From Hyphomonadaceae bacterium (lineage in GTDB: Bacteria; Pseudomonadota; Alphaproteobacteria; Caulobacterales; Hyphomonadaceae): a DNA stretch of 64,000 bases. Position 1 is the first letter of the stretch; every line of letters starts with the position of its first letter. The position numbers were made by a program, and so were the translations under genes. Of the stretch, positions 27,937-36,567 are shown piece by piece. The stretch is from NCBI GenBank assembly GCA_024742355.1, contig JANSYM010000010.1:1-64000 (forward strand). Direction: 5' to 3'. The notes beneath the pieces were generated by a model. That model was not told the origin of the DNA. It ran no database searches and saw nothing but the letters and a program-made list of their open reading frames with translations.

Positions 27937-28704
27937 ATGACGAACATGCCCACTGCTGCGATCTGCCTGATTGGTGACGAACTGCTCTCCGGACGTACGC
28001 GCGATATCAACACGCAGACCATTGCGAGATTCCTGGCGCCATATGGCATTCCCGTGCAGGAAGTGCGCATTGTTCCAGATGAGCAGGACAGGATTGTCGA
28101 CGCGGTGAACACCCTGCGTGAGACTCACACATATGTCTTCACGACCGGCGGGATTGGTCCGACACATGATGACATCACTGCGGATGCCATCGCTGCGGCG
28201 TTCGGCGTGTCTATCGGCGAACATCCGGACGCGGCCAAGCTTCTGGAAGAGCGATACCAAGCCATGAACACTGAGTTCACCCCGGCCCGCCGACGCATGG
28301 CTCGTATACCGGACGGGGCCAGCCTGATCGCCAATCCGGTCTCCGGGGCGCCGGGCTTCCAGACCGGGAATGTGTTCACTCTGGCGGGTGTTCCGCAAAT
28401 TGTCGAAGGCATGCTCGGCGATATCGGTCATCGCCTGCAAACGGGGCAAGTGGTTGGCAGCGTGACCGTGCGCGGCGCCGATCTGCGGGAAGGGGACCTG
28501 GCAGAAGCGCTGGCGGAGTTATCGGACGCGCACGAGGGCGTAAGTATCGGATCCTATCCCTGGTTTCGAACGGTCAATGATCACGGCGTTGCGCTGATTG
28601 CGCGCGGCGCCGACATGGAGCAACTGAAGCAAGTGCGAGATGCCCTGGCCGCCCTGGTGCGAGCCCAAGGCGTCACCCCGGAAATCCTCGACGGCGAAGC
28701 ATAG
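27937..28704 (+). CDS. CinA-like molybdopterin-binding domain protein
   Basis: This 255-residue protein has a MoaB/Mog-type domain as in the N-terminal half of CinA: AAICLIGDELLSGRTRDINTQ, the signature TTGGIGPTHDDITADAIA (about 68-85) and PGFQTGNVFTLAGVPQIVEGML. The CinA C-terminal amidase domain is absent, which fits the stand-alone group often labelled competence/damage-inducible protein A. Related proteins act on NMN or ADP-ribose, or bind molybdopterin; the role here is unsettled. The next gene starts 9 bases after its stop. Confidence 0.83.
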   Translation: MTNMPTAAICLIGDELLSGRTRDINTQTIARFLAPYGIPVQEVRIVPDEQDRIVDAVNTLRETHTYVFTTGGIGPTHDDITADAIAAAFGVSIGEHPDAAKLLEERYQAMNTEFTPARRRMARIPDGASLIANPVSGAPGFQTGNVFTLAGVPQIVEGMLGDIGHRLQTGQVVGSVTVRGADLREGDLAEALAELSDAHEGVSIGSYPWFRTVNDHGVALIARGADMEQLKQVRDALAALVRAQGVTPEILDGEA

Positions 28705-28713
28705 GAGCGTTTC

Positions 28714-29205
28714 ATGCGGGCAATTCTAGCCGACGGGCGCACCATCGTCTGGTCAGGCCTGGCTTTTGCGGCGCTGACCATCGGATTCGGGATCTGGATT
28801 CAGCAATATGATTTGCACATCATCGATGAAATCAGCGATCCGGGTCAGATTCGGTCGGTTGTCGCGGCGATGACGCCGGAACAAATGGCAGCGCATTGGC
28901 GGATGACCCTGTCACTCGATTTTTTCTACCCGCTCGCCTATGGGGCCTTCTTCGCCGGTCTCGCATTGCGGTATTTTGGAGCCGCGGGCCTGTGGGTTGC
29001 GGTCCCGTCCATGATTGTGGTGCCTGCTGACCTTGTTGAGAACACGGTCCAGCTGTTCATCCTGTCGGGTGATCAATCCCTGATCGGCGTGAAAGCGATT
29101 GCGACGCCGATCAAACTGGTCAGTTTTATCGTCGCTGGCATTATCGCGATCGCCGCCATGGCGACTGCAGCGTATCGCCGCCTGCCCCGCCTTTCCGAGG
29201 ACTAA
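28714..29205 (+). CDS. Hypothetical membrane protein
   Basis: This 163-residue protein has about four hydrophobic segments (TIVWSGLAFAALTIGFGIWI, FFYPLAYGAFFAGLALRYF, GLWVAVPSMIVVPADLVENTVQLFIL, LVSFIVAGIIAIAAMATAAY). The second and third loops contain DFFYPLAYG and PADLVENT, a pattern I have seen in uncharacterised membrane proteins. AGGAG precedes ATG 28714. It is probably cotranscribed with the CinA-like gene. Confidence 0.6.
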   Translation: MRAILADGRTIVWSGLAFAALTIGFGIWIQQYDLHIIDEISDPGQIRSVVAAMTPEQMAAHWRMTLSLDFFYPLAYGAFFAGLALRYFGAAGLWVAVPSMIVVPADLVENTVQLFILSGDQSLIGVKAIATPIKLVSFIVAGIIAIAAMATAAYRRLPRLSED

Positions 29206-29282
29206 CCTCCGTCGAAAACCCTTGGCTTCCGCAGCGGCGGTTGCCTCAACAAACCTCAAATATCTGAAATTTGGAGCCTCTA

Positions 29283-30059
29283 ATGTCTGACAATATTGTT
29301 CTGGTCGAGCGTGATGGCCCCATCGCCATTGTCAAAATGAACCGGCCTGACGCGCTTAACGCGCTAAGCCGTGCCCTTCGCGCTGAGCTGGTGCGTACGT
29401 TTGCAGGTCTTGCAGAAGATGATTCGGTTCGCGTGGCCGTTCTCACCGGGGCAGGGCGGGCGTTCACGGCCGGCGTTGACCTGAAAGAAGCCGGCCAGAC
29501 CGGATTCGCGCTCGGCGCGGATGGCGGCGACATCGATCTCGCTCAGGGACTGGCTTCGTTTCCATGGCCGATCATTGGCGCGATTAACGGCTTTGCCATC
29601 ACGGGCGGGTTTGAGCTGGCGCTGATGTGCGATGTGCTGCTTGCGTCGGAAAACGCCAGGTTTGCCGATACGCATGCGCGAGTCGGCATCATGCCCGGCT
29701 GGGGGCTCAGTCAGAAACTTTCTCGCCTGATAGGGATAAGCCGGGCCAAGGAACTCTCCTTTTCGGGGAATTTTCTGGATGCGGAAACTGCAGAACGCTG
29801 GGGTCTGGTGAATCGGGTTTATGAAGCTGACGCACTGCTTCCGGCGGCGGTGAAGCTGGCGCATGAAATGGCGTCGTGTGATCCTGACCTGTTGCGCAAT
29901 TACAAGCGCGTTATCGATGATGGATTTGCGATCGGGTTTGGCGAAGGTCAGGCGCTTGAAATCGCGCGATCTGCTGAACATGCTGCAGGAGTCACGGCAG
30001 AGAGCGTCGAAGCAGCCCGCCAGGCCGTGACTGCTCGCGGCCGAAGTCTGAACGATTAA
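29283..30059 (+). CDS. Enoyl-CoA hydratase/isomerase family protein
   Basis: This 258-residue crotonase-fold protein has VKMNRPDALNALS, TGAGRAFTAGVDLKEAG (an oxyanion loop with the first active-site Asp/Glu position), AINGFAITGGFELALMCDVLLAS with the second oxyanion glycines, and DTHARVGIMPGWGLSQKLSRLIG, then LDAETAERWGLVNRV. Members hydrate or isomerise acyl-CoA esters; the exact substrate is unknown. ATG 29283 with GGAGCC upstream was chosen; an in-frame TTG at 29271 falls on that ribosome-binding site. Confidence 0.85.
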   Translation: MSDNIVLVERDGPIAIVKMNRPDALNALSRALRAELVRTFAGLAEDDSVRVAVLTGAGRAFTAGVDLKEAGQTGFALGADGGDIDLAQGLASFPWPIIGAINGFAITGGFELALMCDVLLASENARFADTHARVGIMPGWGLSQKLSRLIGISRAKELSFSGNFLDAETAERWGLVNRVYEADALLPAAVKLAHEMASCDPDLLRNYKRVIDDGFAIGFGEGQALEIARSAEHAAGVTAESVEAARQAVTARGRSLND

Positions 30060-30305
30060 TGGCGTAGACCTGGCGAGTTCAAGGCGAACCTCTGTCGAAT
30101 TAGAGACATGGTGAGAATAAAAGAATCTTGCTGTTGCAAATACGCCGCGCCAGACTAAAAAAAGCGTGGGAATGACAATCTTCTACAGGGTTGGCCTCGC
30201 GCGTGCATTTAAAACCGCGTAGGGTTCGAACTTACGGAATGGTCCGTAGTAATTCCTGCGGTCGTGGAACAATGGTGTTCCCACGGCAGACACAAGGGGA
30301 AGAGT

Positions 30306-31514
30306 ATGAAAAAAACTCTCATGTGCGCAACCGCTGCAGCCGCGCTTGCCGGCACCGGGTTTGTCGCCCAAGCTGAAGATGGCTGGTACGGTCGTGCTGA
30401 TGTCGGTGTCGTATTCGACGGTCGCGCAGATCACGATGCCGAAAACAACGTGCTGAATACGCTGGGCGGTGATTCAGATACCAACGATCCAATTCTATAT
30501 AGCGTTGGACTCGGTTATGGTTTCGACAATGGCTTCCGCCTGGAAACTGCGCTTTCGCACCGCGATGGCGATCTGGACGTTCCGACAGACATTAACGGTT
30601 CGCTTCCAGCTGCAAATGGCAGCCAAGATTTCGCGCTCAATCCAGAAGGCGACATTCGTTCTTGGGATCTGATGGTCAATGCGCTTTACGATTTCAACCG
30701 TGAAGGCAACGTCAAGCCGTATATCGGCGCCGGTATCGGTGTCGCTCAAATTGATATGGATGCACGTAACATTGCTGCAGCTCCATTCGGTTCTGGCGGT
30801 ACGGCGTCCAGTGTGAACGGTTTCCTCGATAAGGAAACGGGACTGGCTTACCAGGCGCTGGCAGGCGTTGGTTTTGGATTGACGGAACAGCTGAGCGTTG
30901 ATGTGGGCTACCGCCTGTTCAACGTCGACGATCTGGACTTTGCCGGTGTAACAACTGCAGGCGGCACGACGTCTTATGAAACTGACTATGTTGATCACAG
31001 CGTGACGCTGGGTCTGCGGTATGCGTTTGGTGCGGCTCCTCCGCCACCACCGCCTCCGCCACCACCACCGCCTCCACCGCCGCCACCACCACCGCCACCA
31101 CCACCTCCTCCGCCACCACCGCCACCGGTTGAGGCAGAGCAAGTGCAACTGGCCCCATGCTCAACTGTGAACCAGGAGTTCGTGGTTTACTTCGAGTGGG
31201 ATAGCTCGGATCTGACGAGCCAGGCCTCTGCGGTTGTCGATCAAGCGATTGCGAACATTCGCGACCGTGCAGATTGTGCAACAGGCGGCGTGAGCATTGT
31301 TGGTCACACCGATACTTCCGGTGCGTCTGCATACAACCAGCGTCTGTCTGCACGTCGTGCGGCAATCGTCTCGGATGCCCTGCAGAGCCGCGGTATCGCT
31401 GCCGACGCCATCTCTACCGATGGTCGCGGTGAAGACGATCTGGCGAAAGCTACTCGCGACGGTGTTCGTGAGCCGCTGAACCGTCGTTCAGAAGTGACCA
31501 TCGTCGTTCAGTAA
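30306..31514 (+). CDS. OmpA-family outer membrane protein with polyproline linker
   Basis: This 402-residue protein has a Sec signal peptide (MKKTLMCATAAAALAGTGFVAQA) and an N-terminal eight-stranded beta-barrel (about 22-240, with WYGRADVGVVFDGRA, LSVDVGYRLFNVDDLDF and HSVTLGLRYAFG). A run of 30 prolines spans 245-274. The C-terminal OmpA peptidoglycan-binding domain carries VYFEWDSSDLTSQA and VGHTDTSGASAYNQRLSARRA, ending LNRRSEVTIVV. It should anchor the outer membrane to the cell wall. A 246-base upstream region holds the inverted repeat GTGGAAC/GTTCCCAC in the leader. A terminator follows. Confidence 0.93.
   Translation: MKKTLMCATAAAALAGTGFVAQAEDGWYGRADVGVVFDGRADHDAENNVLNTLGGDSDTNDPILYSVGLGYGFDNGFRLETALSHRDGDLDVPTDINGSLPAANGSQDFALNPEGDIRSWDLMVNALYDFNREGNVKPYIGAGIGVAQIDMDARNIAAAPFGSGGTASSVNGFLDKETGLAYQALAGVGFGLTEQLSVDVGYRLFNVDDLDFAGVTTAGGTTSYETDYVDHSVTLGLRYAFGAAPPPPPPPPPPPPPPPPPPPPPPPPPPPPPPVEAEQVQLAPCSTVNQEFVVYFEWDSSDLTSQASAVVDQAIANIRDRADCATGGVSIVGHTDTSGASAYNQRLSARRAAIVSDALQSRGIAADAISTDGRGEDDLAKATRDGVREPLNRRSEVTIVVQ
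31038..31127 (+). repeat. Imperfect CCN trinucleotide repeat encoding 30 prolines
   Basis: Thirty consecutive proline codons use CCA, CCG and CCT but never CCC. The tract joins the barrel and OmpA domains and can change length by slippage. Uninterrupted polyproline normally needs EF-P for translation. Confidence 0.95.
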
Positions 31515-31537
31515 TCTGATCGATTGATTGAAGTAAG

Positions 31538-31566
31538 AAGGCCCGGCCATCTGGTCGGGCCTTTTT
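31538..31566 (+). terminator. Rho-independent terminator after the OmpA gene
   Basis: AAGGCCCG (31538-31545) pairs with CGGGCCTT (31556-31563), extended inside by GCCA/TGGT, and is followed by T-rich sequence. It lies 24 bases after the stop codon. Confidence 0.9.
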
Positions 31567-31629
31567 CTTTGTCTTGTCCTCCGTGGCGTGCGGTATTATT
31601 CTCGCGGGCAAGTGATCGAAAGGAAGGAC

Positions 31630-31983
31630 ATGGCTGAGCGCAAGGCTAACTACGCAGAGTTCTGGCCATACTACCTTCAGGAGCACGCCAATCCGCGGAC
31701 GCGGCACTTCCACTATATCGGAACAGCTCTGGTGATTGCGATTGCCGTGTTTTCGCTGGCGACTCAGCGCTGGATGCTAATGCTCGGCATGCCCGTGGCC
31801 GGGTATTTCTTCGCCTGGATCAGCCATGCCTTTATCGAGCGCAACAAGCCGGCGACATTCACCCATCCTTTATGGTCGCTGGTCAGCGATTTCAGGATGT
31901 TCTTCCTGTGGCTGACCGGACGCCTGGACCGAGAGCTCGATGCTGCCGGTGTCGCCCACGAGCGCGCCGCAAAGGCGGGCTAA
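31630..31983 (+). CDS. Mpo1-like (DUF962) membrane protein
   Basis: This 117-residue protein begins MAERKANYAEFWPYYLQEHANPRTRHFHYIGTALV, the hallmark of the Mpo1/DUF962 family, with His19, His26 and His28 near the first membrane helix and later SHAFIERNKPATFTHPLWSL. Yeast Mpo1 is an iron-dependent dioxygenase shortening 2-hydroxy fatty acids; bacterial members are untested, so the role is inferred. AAGGA precedes ATG 31630. The stop overlaps the haloalkane dehalogenase gene by 4 bases. Confidence 0.85.
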   Translation: MAERKANYAEFWPYYLQEHANPRTRHFHYIGTALVIAIAVFSLATQRWMLMLGMPVAGYFFAWISHAFIERNKPATFTHPLWSLVSDFRMFFLWLTGRLDRELDAAGVAHERAAKAG

Positions 31984-32885
31984 GCCAGGTCGCCCCATGC
32001 GGTAAGGGCTGCACGCGCAATCGGTTCGCCCCATTCCTGCACAAAATGACCCCCATCTTCGATCATCATGGGCTCCGGGCACCCTTGAATGATCTTACGC
32101 AGTCCAGCCATCTGCGCTGGCCCAAGCACCGGATCCTGCGCGCCGACGGCCATGAAAGTTGGTCCTGACCATTCATTCTGCCACCATTCAGCGGCGCGTT
32201 TGGCCGTCTCCACGCCCTCCATGTCTGGAGATGTCATGACCAGCTCCGGAAAGCGCCGCACGCCGGCTTTGAAGCTCATATCCGGATATGGGGCGGAATA
32301 GGCGGCGGCTTCAGCATCACTCAAAACCGGCGTGGCGCGTTTCATCAATGCGGCGACATCCATGTCGGGTTGAGTGCGATTATAGGCGCGCCAGGCATCG
32401 AATCCTTCACCCGGAGAAATGCCCGTGGGAATGGCGGTGTTCATGACCAGAAGGCGCGCGAATCGCTCGGGCATATCCATCGGGATCGTCAGCCCAAGAA
32501 TGCCGCCCCAGTCCTGACAGACGAGGGTAATGTGGCTGAGATCGAGCCGCTTGATCAACTCCACCATCATGTTGCGGTGAAAGTGAAATGTGTAGACCGC
32601 CTCATCGGTCGGTTTGTCGGAGCGCCCAAAGCCAAGCCAGTCCGGGCATATGACCCGGGCGCCGCTCTCGACAAAAACCGGGATCATCTTGCGATACAGG
32701 AATGACCAGGTCGGCTGCCCATGCAGGCACAAGAATACCCGATCAGACGACTTGGGCCTCTCATCGAGATAATGAACGCGCAGGCCCTCATAACCCGGAA
32801 GGTCGTCGACATAATTGGGCGCAAATGCGTAATCCGGCAATCCGGAGAAGCGGTCATCAGGCGTGCGAACGGCATCGTGAGGCAT
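31980..32885 (-). CDS. Haloalkane dehalogenase (HLD-I type)
   Basis: This 301-residue alpha/beta hydrolase matches the DhlA-like branch: TPDDRFSGLPDYAFAPNYVDDLPGYEGLRVHYLDE, the oxyanion loop HGQPTW (55-60), PDWLGFGRSDKP, and nucleophile Asp125 in CQDWGG with the halide-binding Trp126. The acid Asp lies in GAQDPVLG and the base His in GGHFVQEWGE. The enzyme would hydrolyse haloalkanes to alcohols and halide. Annotated relatives often have untested substrate ranges. It is cytoplasmic with no signal peptide. Confidence 0.88.
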   Translation of the reverse strand: MPHDAVRTPDDRFSGLPDYAFAPNYVDDLPGYEGLRVHYLDERPKSSDRVFLCLHGQPTWSFLYRKMIPVFVESGARVICPDWLGFGRSDKPTDEAVYTFHFHRNMMVELIKRLDLSHITLVCQDWGGILGLTIPMDMPERFARLLVMNTAIPTGISPGEGFDAWRAYNRTQPDMDVAALMKRATPVLSDAEAAAYSAPYPDMSFKAGVRRFPELVMTSPDMEGVETAKRAAEWWQNEWSGPTFMAVGAQDPVLGPAQMAGLRKIIQGCPEPMMIEDGGHFVQEWGEPIARAALTAWGDLA

Positions 32886-32992
32886 GTGGTATCTCCAGGT
32901 CGGATGGTTTGGGGCGGGCGAGATATATTGAGATTAACCCCGGCGCCCGACCCGAGGAAAGCTCTCACGCGACGCAACCTGTCGAAATTTGC

Positions 32993-33025
32993 AATAAAAA
33001 GAAGGCCGTTCCTCTCGAAACGGCC
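32993..33025 (-). terminator. Rho-independent terminator of the small secreted protein gene
   Basis: GGCCGTT (33004-33010) and AACGGCC (33019-33025) form a 7-bp stem. Read on the minus strand it is followed by TTCTTTTTATT. It lies 29 bases beyond the stop codon of the minus-strand gene 33054-33356. Confidence 0.88.
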
Positions 33026-33053
33026 CTGGGAGTGAGTGAGTTAAATGAGTTGA

Positions 33054-33356
33054 TCAGGATTTTGCAACGGCGTTGCAACGCTCCAGATCAGTGTCGGACA
33101 GCGAGTCTGTGCCGTTCGAGAATTCAGCCAGCTTGCCGACTTCCTTGACGACTTTCTTGCAGGTGCTGACCTTTACCGTTTTGCGGTCCAGGGTCGCGCG
33201 GCAAGTATCGTCGGAACAGTTCCAGAGGGCTTTGGCAGCAACGATTTTCTCGGCTTTGTCCATCGGTGTTTCGAGGGTCGCGGTGAATGCGGTACCGGCA
33301 AAAGCGGTGCCAGCGAAGGCGAGGGCGGTCGTAGCAGCAGCGAGTGTGCGGATCAT
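33054..33356 (-). CDS. Small secreted CC_3452-like protein
   Basis: This 100-residue protein has a signal peptide (MIRTLAAATTALAFAGTAFA) and a mature part of about 80 residues with four cysteines: WNCSDDTCRA, VSTCKKV and LERCNAV. The spacing and the VAAKALWNC / CKKVVKEVGKLAEF / LERCNA pattern match the CC_3452 family found in Caulobacter and sphingomonads, of unknown function. Two periplasmic disulfides are likely. TTGACT-N16-TATGTT on the minus strand near 33448-33421 is a plausible promoter. A terminator follows. Confidence 0.75.
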   Translation of the reverse strand: MIRTLAAATTALAFAGTAFAGTAFTATLETPMDKAEKIVAAKALWNCSDDTCRATLDRKTVKVSTCKKVVKEVGKLAEFSNGTDSLSDTDLERCNAVAKS

Positions 33357-33601
33357 GGGAGGAAACCTTTCATTCTGAGTGGCTTTGCGCCAGTGCCGAT
33401 GTTTTCATCTGACAGGGGTGAACATATAAATCCTGAATAATAAGTCAATCGTTCAGCGCACAGAAAATTGCGACCAAACGCCATCAGCTGACAAGAATTG
33501 ACAGGAGGCAGTCGCGCGACATTGAAACAATTGACGCGACGAAGCGGATTGCAGACCTGCCGGGGCGACCTATCGTCTGATGACAGCTCAGGAGGGAAGT
33601 G

Positions 33602-34876
33602 ATGGACTTTAGCATTCCGCAGGAGATCGCCGATTATCTCGTCGTCCTCGACGATTTCATCGAGGCAGAGATCAAGCCGCTTGAGCAACAAGACGACAAT
33701 ATTCGATTCTTCGACCATCGCCGCGAATGGGCCCGGACCGATTTCGAGAATGGCGGGTTGCCCAGGCATGAATGGGAAGCCTTGCTGACCGAGGCCAAGC
33801 GCCGGGCCGACAAGGCTGGGCATTTCCGCTTCGCCTTGCCATCGGAATATGGCGGTCAGGACGGATCAAACCTCGCCATGGCAATCATTCGCGAACACCT
33901 CGCCCGCAAAGGGCTGGGCCTTCACAATGACCTTCAGAACGAGCATTCCATTGTCGCCAATTATCCTCAGATCTTGATGCTGCGGGACTTTGCCCGGCCC
34001 GACCAGAAACACCTCATTCAGGAGGCGCTGGACGGAAAGTTCCGGGCCACATTTGGTCTGACCGAGCCGGACCATGGGTCTGATGCAACGCATATGGACA
34101 CCGTGGCCACCCGCGAAACACGCGATGGTGTCGATGGCTGGCTGATCAATGGCGAGAAGATGTGGACGACCGGCATGCATGTCGCCACGCATATGATGTG
34201 TTTTGCGCGGACCAGTGGTGATGATGGCGACGCGCGCGGTATCAGCTGTCTGCTCGTTCCAGCGGATGCGCCGGGCCTGAAGATTGAAGAATACCTTTGG
34301 ACGTTCAATATGCCGACTGATCATCCGCGGGTGTCTTTGAAGGAGATCTGGGTCCCCGAAAGCGCCCTGTTCGGCCCGGCCGAAGGCGGTCTGGCGCTGG
34401 CCCAGCACTTCGTCCACGAGAATCGCATTCGCCAGGCGGCGAGTTCGGTCGGCGCGGCCCTGTTCTGCATCGATGAAAGCGTCGACTACGCTCAGGCGCG
34501 CAAGCCGTTCGGAAAAGCGCTGGCTGTGAACCAGGCAATCCAGTTCCCGCTTGTCGAGCTGGCCACGGAGGCAGAGATGCTGCGCCTGCTGATCTTCAAG
34601 ACGGCGTGGGAAATAGACCAGATGACCAAGCCGGAAGTCGCCCAGCGGCTCTCGGACAAAGTCTCCATGTGTAATTACCGGGCCAATCGCCTGTGCTGCA
34701 ATGCAGCCGACCGCGCCATGCAGGTGCATGGCGGGATGGGCTATTCACGCCACAAGCCGTTTGAGCATATTTATCGCCACCATCGCCGCTATCGCATCAC
34801 CGAAGGCAGCGAGGAGATCCAGATGCGCAAGGTTGCCGGTCACCTGTTCGGCTTCATGGGTAAGAACAAGCGATAA
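33602..34876 (+). CDS. Acyl-CoA dehydrogenase
   Basis: This 424-residue FAD-dependent acyl-CoA dehydrogenase has the FAD/substrate motifs FGLTEPDHGSDATHMDTVA and INGEKMWTTGMHVA, and the late RITEGSEEIQMRKVAGHLFG with the Glu region and the MQVHGGMGYSRHKPFEHIYRHHRRYR segment. It introduces the alpha-beta double bond in acyl-CoA breakdown. The N-terminal part (EWEALLTEAKRRADKAGHFRFALPSEYGGQDG) is typical of a subgroup with longer helices. GGAGGGA lies just upstream of ATG 33602. Confidence 0.9.
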   Translation: MDFSIPQEIADYLVVLDDFIEAEIKPLEQQDDNIRFFDHRREWARTDFENGGLPRHEWEALLTEAKRRADKAGHFRFALPSEYGGQDGSNLAMAIIREHLARKGLGLHNDLQNEHSIVANYPQILMLRDFARPDQKHLIQEALDGKFRATFGLTEPDHGSDATHMDTVATRETRDGVDGWLINGEKMWTTGMHVATHMMCFARTSGDDGDARGISCLLVPADAPGLKIEEYLWTFNMPTDHPRVSLKEIWVPESALFGPAEGGLALAQHFVHENRIRQAASSVGAALFCIDESVDYAQARKPFGKALAVNQAIQFPLVELATEAEMLRLLIFKTAWEIDQMTKPEVAQRLSDKVSMCNYRANRLCCNAADRAMQVHGGMGYSRHKPFEHIYRHHRRYRITEGSEEIQMRKVAGHLFGFMGKNKR

Positions 34877-34994
34877 TTTTCACGCAAATTGTCCGGCAAT
34901 GTTTTGCGCGGCCTTAATCGCTCAATTCTATCGACCTCGTTCACGTACTAGGGGCGCCTGCGACTTCGAATGAAGCGCATCATGGAGCCTGGGC

Positions 34995-36221
34995 GTGAAA
35001 AATCATGGAGCGAAGCCGTCCATTTGGGACGATTACGGCGGAATCACGGTCATCTGGGCGATCTGCATGACCGCCATGTTCATGACGATGACCCTGCTTT
35101 TTGATGGGGTTTCGGTCATTTCGGCGAAGCGCAGCATTCAATCCGCTCTCGATATTTCCGCTCTGACCGGCGCGAAACTGCTTGTCGATGACTCTCTCAG
35201 CGATGAGGCGATCAAGGCCCGAGTCGAAGCCTCATTCGTCGAAAACCTCGCGACCTCGCAAGCAAATCTCACCTGCCAATCGACGGTGCCTGACTTTGAC
35301 CGCGATGCCGGGGATGTTTCGGTTGCCGTCACCTGTTTCTACCCGCCAATGCTCGGTGGCACGATCGCGCCGGAGAAAGTCGAGGTAACTGTCAATACGA
35401 AGACCTTCATCTCTCAGCAAAAGCTGGACGTCGCCATGGTTCTCGACCTGTCGGGCTCGATGAATTCAAGCGGCAAGCTCGACGCCTTGAAATCGGCATC
35501 CAAGCTTGCGGCGAAATCGCTGGTCAATGCAGGGAAAGAGGGCGACATCCGTGTGTCCTATGTCGCCTATTCGGAGGCGGTCAACATTCTCAAATACGGC
35601 CCCTATGCGTGGGGCGACTCTGCAACGATCGAACCCATGCCCGGCGACGTTGCGCCATATTATTGTGTGTCAGAACGGGTGGGCGATAGTGCCTGGGACG
35701 ACCGGCCGCCTGGAGCTGGTGCTTATTTCCCGTGGGGCGGCGGCACTTGCCCGGACAATGGCCTGTTCACGCTCAGCTCGGATTTGACCAGTTTCGACGA
35801 AGCCGTGGACGGGCTCAGCGCGTCGAGTGCTACGGCGGGGCATCTCGGCGTGGCCTGGGCATGGTATCTTCTATCGCCGAAATGGGCTGCCGTCTGGCCG
35901 GAAGAGTCCAAGCCGCGCGCTTATGAAGACAGCAATGCGCGCAAAGTCGTGATCCTGATGACGGATGGTGTGTTCAATAACAGCACGCACAGCGCTTATG
36001 GCAGCAGCTCTCAGCAGGCGGTGAAACTGTGCGGGGAAATGCGAAAGAAGGGCATTGTCATATTCTCCGTCGCGTTTCTGGCGCCGCCTGCCGGTCAGCA
36101 AACCTTGAAAGACTGCGCCGGCGACGCCGACCACTATTTCGAAGCGAGCTCGAATATCGAACTGATCTCCGCCTATGCAGACATCGCCCGAAGCCTCGTC
36201 GTTCTGCGCATCGTTGAGTAG
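34995..36221 (+). CDS. TadG-like protein with von Willebrand factor A domain
   Basis: This 408-residue protein has a short cytoplasmic N-terminus and one hydrophobic helix (GGITVIWAICMTAMFMTMTLLF), the TadE/TadG-like pilus-assembly head followed by VSVISAKRSIQSALDISALTGAKLL. A vWA domain follows with the metal site DLSGSMNSSG (about 151-160) and LMTDGVFNNSTHSAYGS. The start is GTG 34995, since no ATG fits the frame. TadG proteins are part of Flp pilus machines, but no other tad gene is in the window, so this looks like an orphan. Secretion through the Sec route is likely. Confidence 0.82.
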   Translation: MKNHGAKPSIWDDYGGITVIWAICMTAMFMTMTLLFDGVSVISAKRSIQSALDISALTGAKLLVDDSLSDEAIKARVEASFVENLATSQANLTCQSTVPDFDRDAGDVSVAVTCFYPPMLGGTIAPEKVEVTVNTKTFISQQKLDVAMVLDLSGSMNSSGKLDALKSASKLAAKSLVNAGKEGDIRVSYVAYSEAVNILKYGPYAWGDSATIEPMPGDVAPYYCVSERVGDSAWDDRPPGAGAYFPWGGGTCPDNGLFTLSSDLTSFDEAVDGLSASSATAGHLGVAWAWYLLSPKWAAVWPEESKPRAYEDSNARKVVILMTDGVFNNSTHSAYGSSSQQAVKLCGEMRKKGIVIFSVAFLAPPAGQQTLKDCAGDADHYFEASSNIELISAYADIARSLVVLRIVE

Positions 36222-36271
36222 CGGTCCTCGAAAACCGCCCGAATTCCTAGCACAATGGATGGACAATTGGC

Positions 36272-36300
36272 TTGTCGCTTGCACGGATTCGGACTAGCTA
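36272..36300 (+). promoter_or_regulatory. Candidate promoter of the gcv operon
   Basis: TTGTCG (36272-36277) and TAGCTA (36295-36300) are 17 bases apart. Transcription would begin near 36307, just before the first glycine aptamer. Confidence 0.45.
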
Positions 36301-36312
36301 GACGCTAATCAA

Positions 36313-36514
36313 TCCGTTCCGGGAGAGAATCGAACTCCCGATCGCCGAAGGCGCAACCGCCCCGGAAACGCTCAGGCAAAAGGACCGGTTCGGATTCAAC
36401 ACGCTGGAAAGAGGCGCACCGTTTGGGTGGCAGCCTCGCCGAAGGAGCAAGTCACTCGACCTCATCTTGAGCGAGTCGAAGGACGGAATCTCTCAGGCGC
36501 CAGGACAGCGGGGG
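36313..36514 (+). promoter_or_regulatory. Tandem glycine riboswitch
   Basis: Two glycine aptamers follow each other. The first has GGGAGAG, GCCGAAGGCGCAA (from 36344) and GCTCAGGCAAAAGGACCG (from 36370). The second has GCCGAAGGAGCAA (from 36438), a longer variable arm with CTCGAC/GTCGAA-like pairing, and CTCTCAGGCGCCAGGACAG (from 36491). The short linker between them (about 36390-36410) is typical of cooperative tandem forms. Glycine binding is expected to switch on gcvT-gcvH-gcvPA-gcvPB. No clear terminator was seen between 36514 and the gcvT start at 36568, so control may be translational. Confidence 0.93.
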
Positions 36515-36567
36515 CAGCACAGGTCCGCCAATCGGCGCGATTTGTCCTGCTTTGGAAGGCGCCGGAA

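Noticed and set aside
31038-31127. Proline codon tract considered as a CRISPR or satellite array
   Set aside because: It is a continuous in-frame trinucleotide run inside the OmpA gene without spacers.
33357-33601. Intergenic gap considered for a small RNA
   Set aside because: Apart from a possible minus-strand promoter for the small secreted protein gene, no terminator or stable structure was seen to bound an RNA.
34920-34940. TTAATCGCTCA-ATT considered as a CtrA site (TTAA-N7-TTAA)
   Set aside because: Only one half-site is present and the second reads ATTC.
36427-36567. Upstream in-frame start for gcvT at GTG 36427
   Set aside because: This region is the second glycine aptamer and its translation has no resemblance to GcvT.
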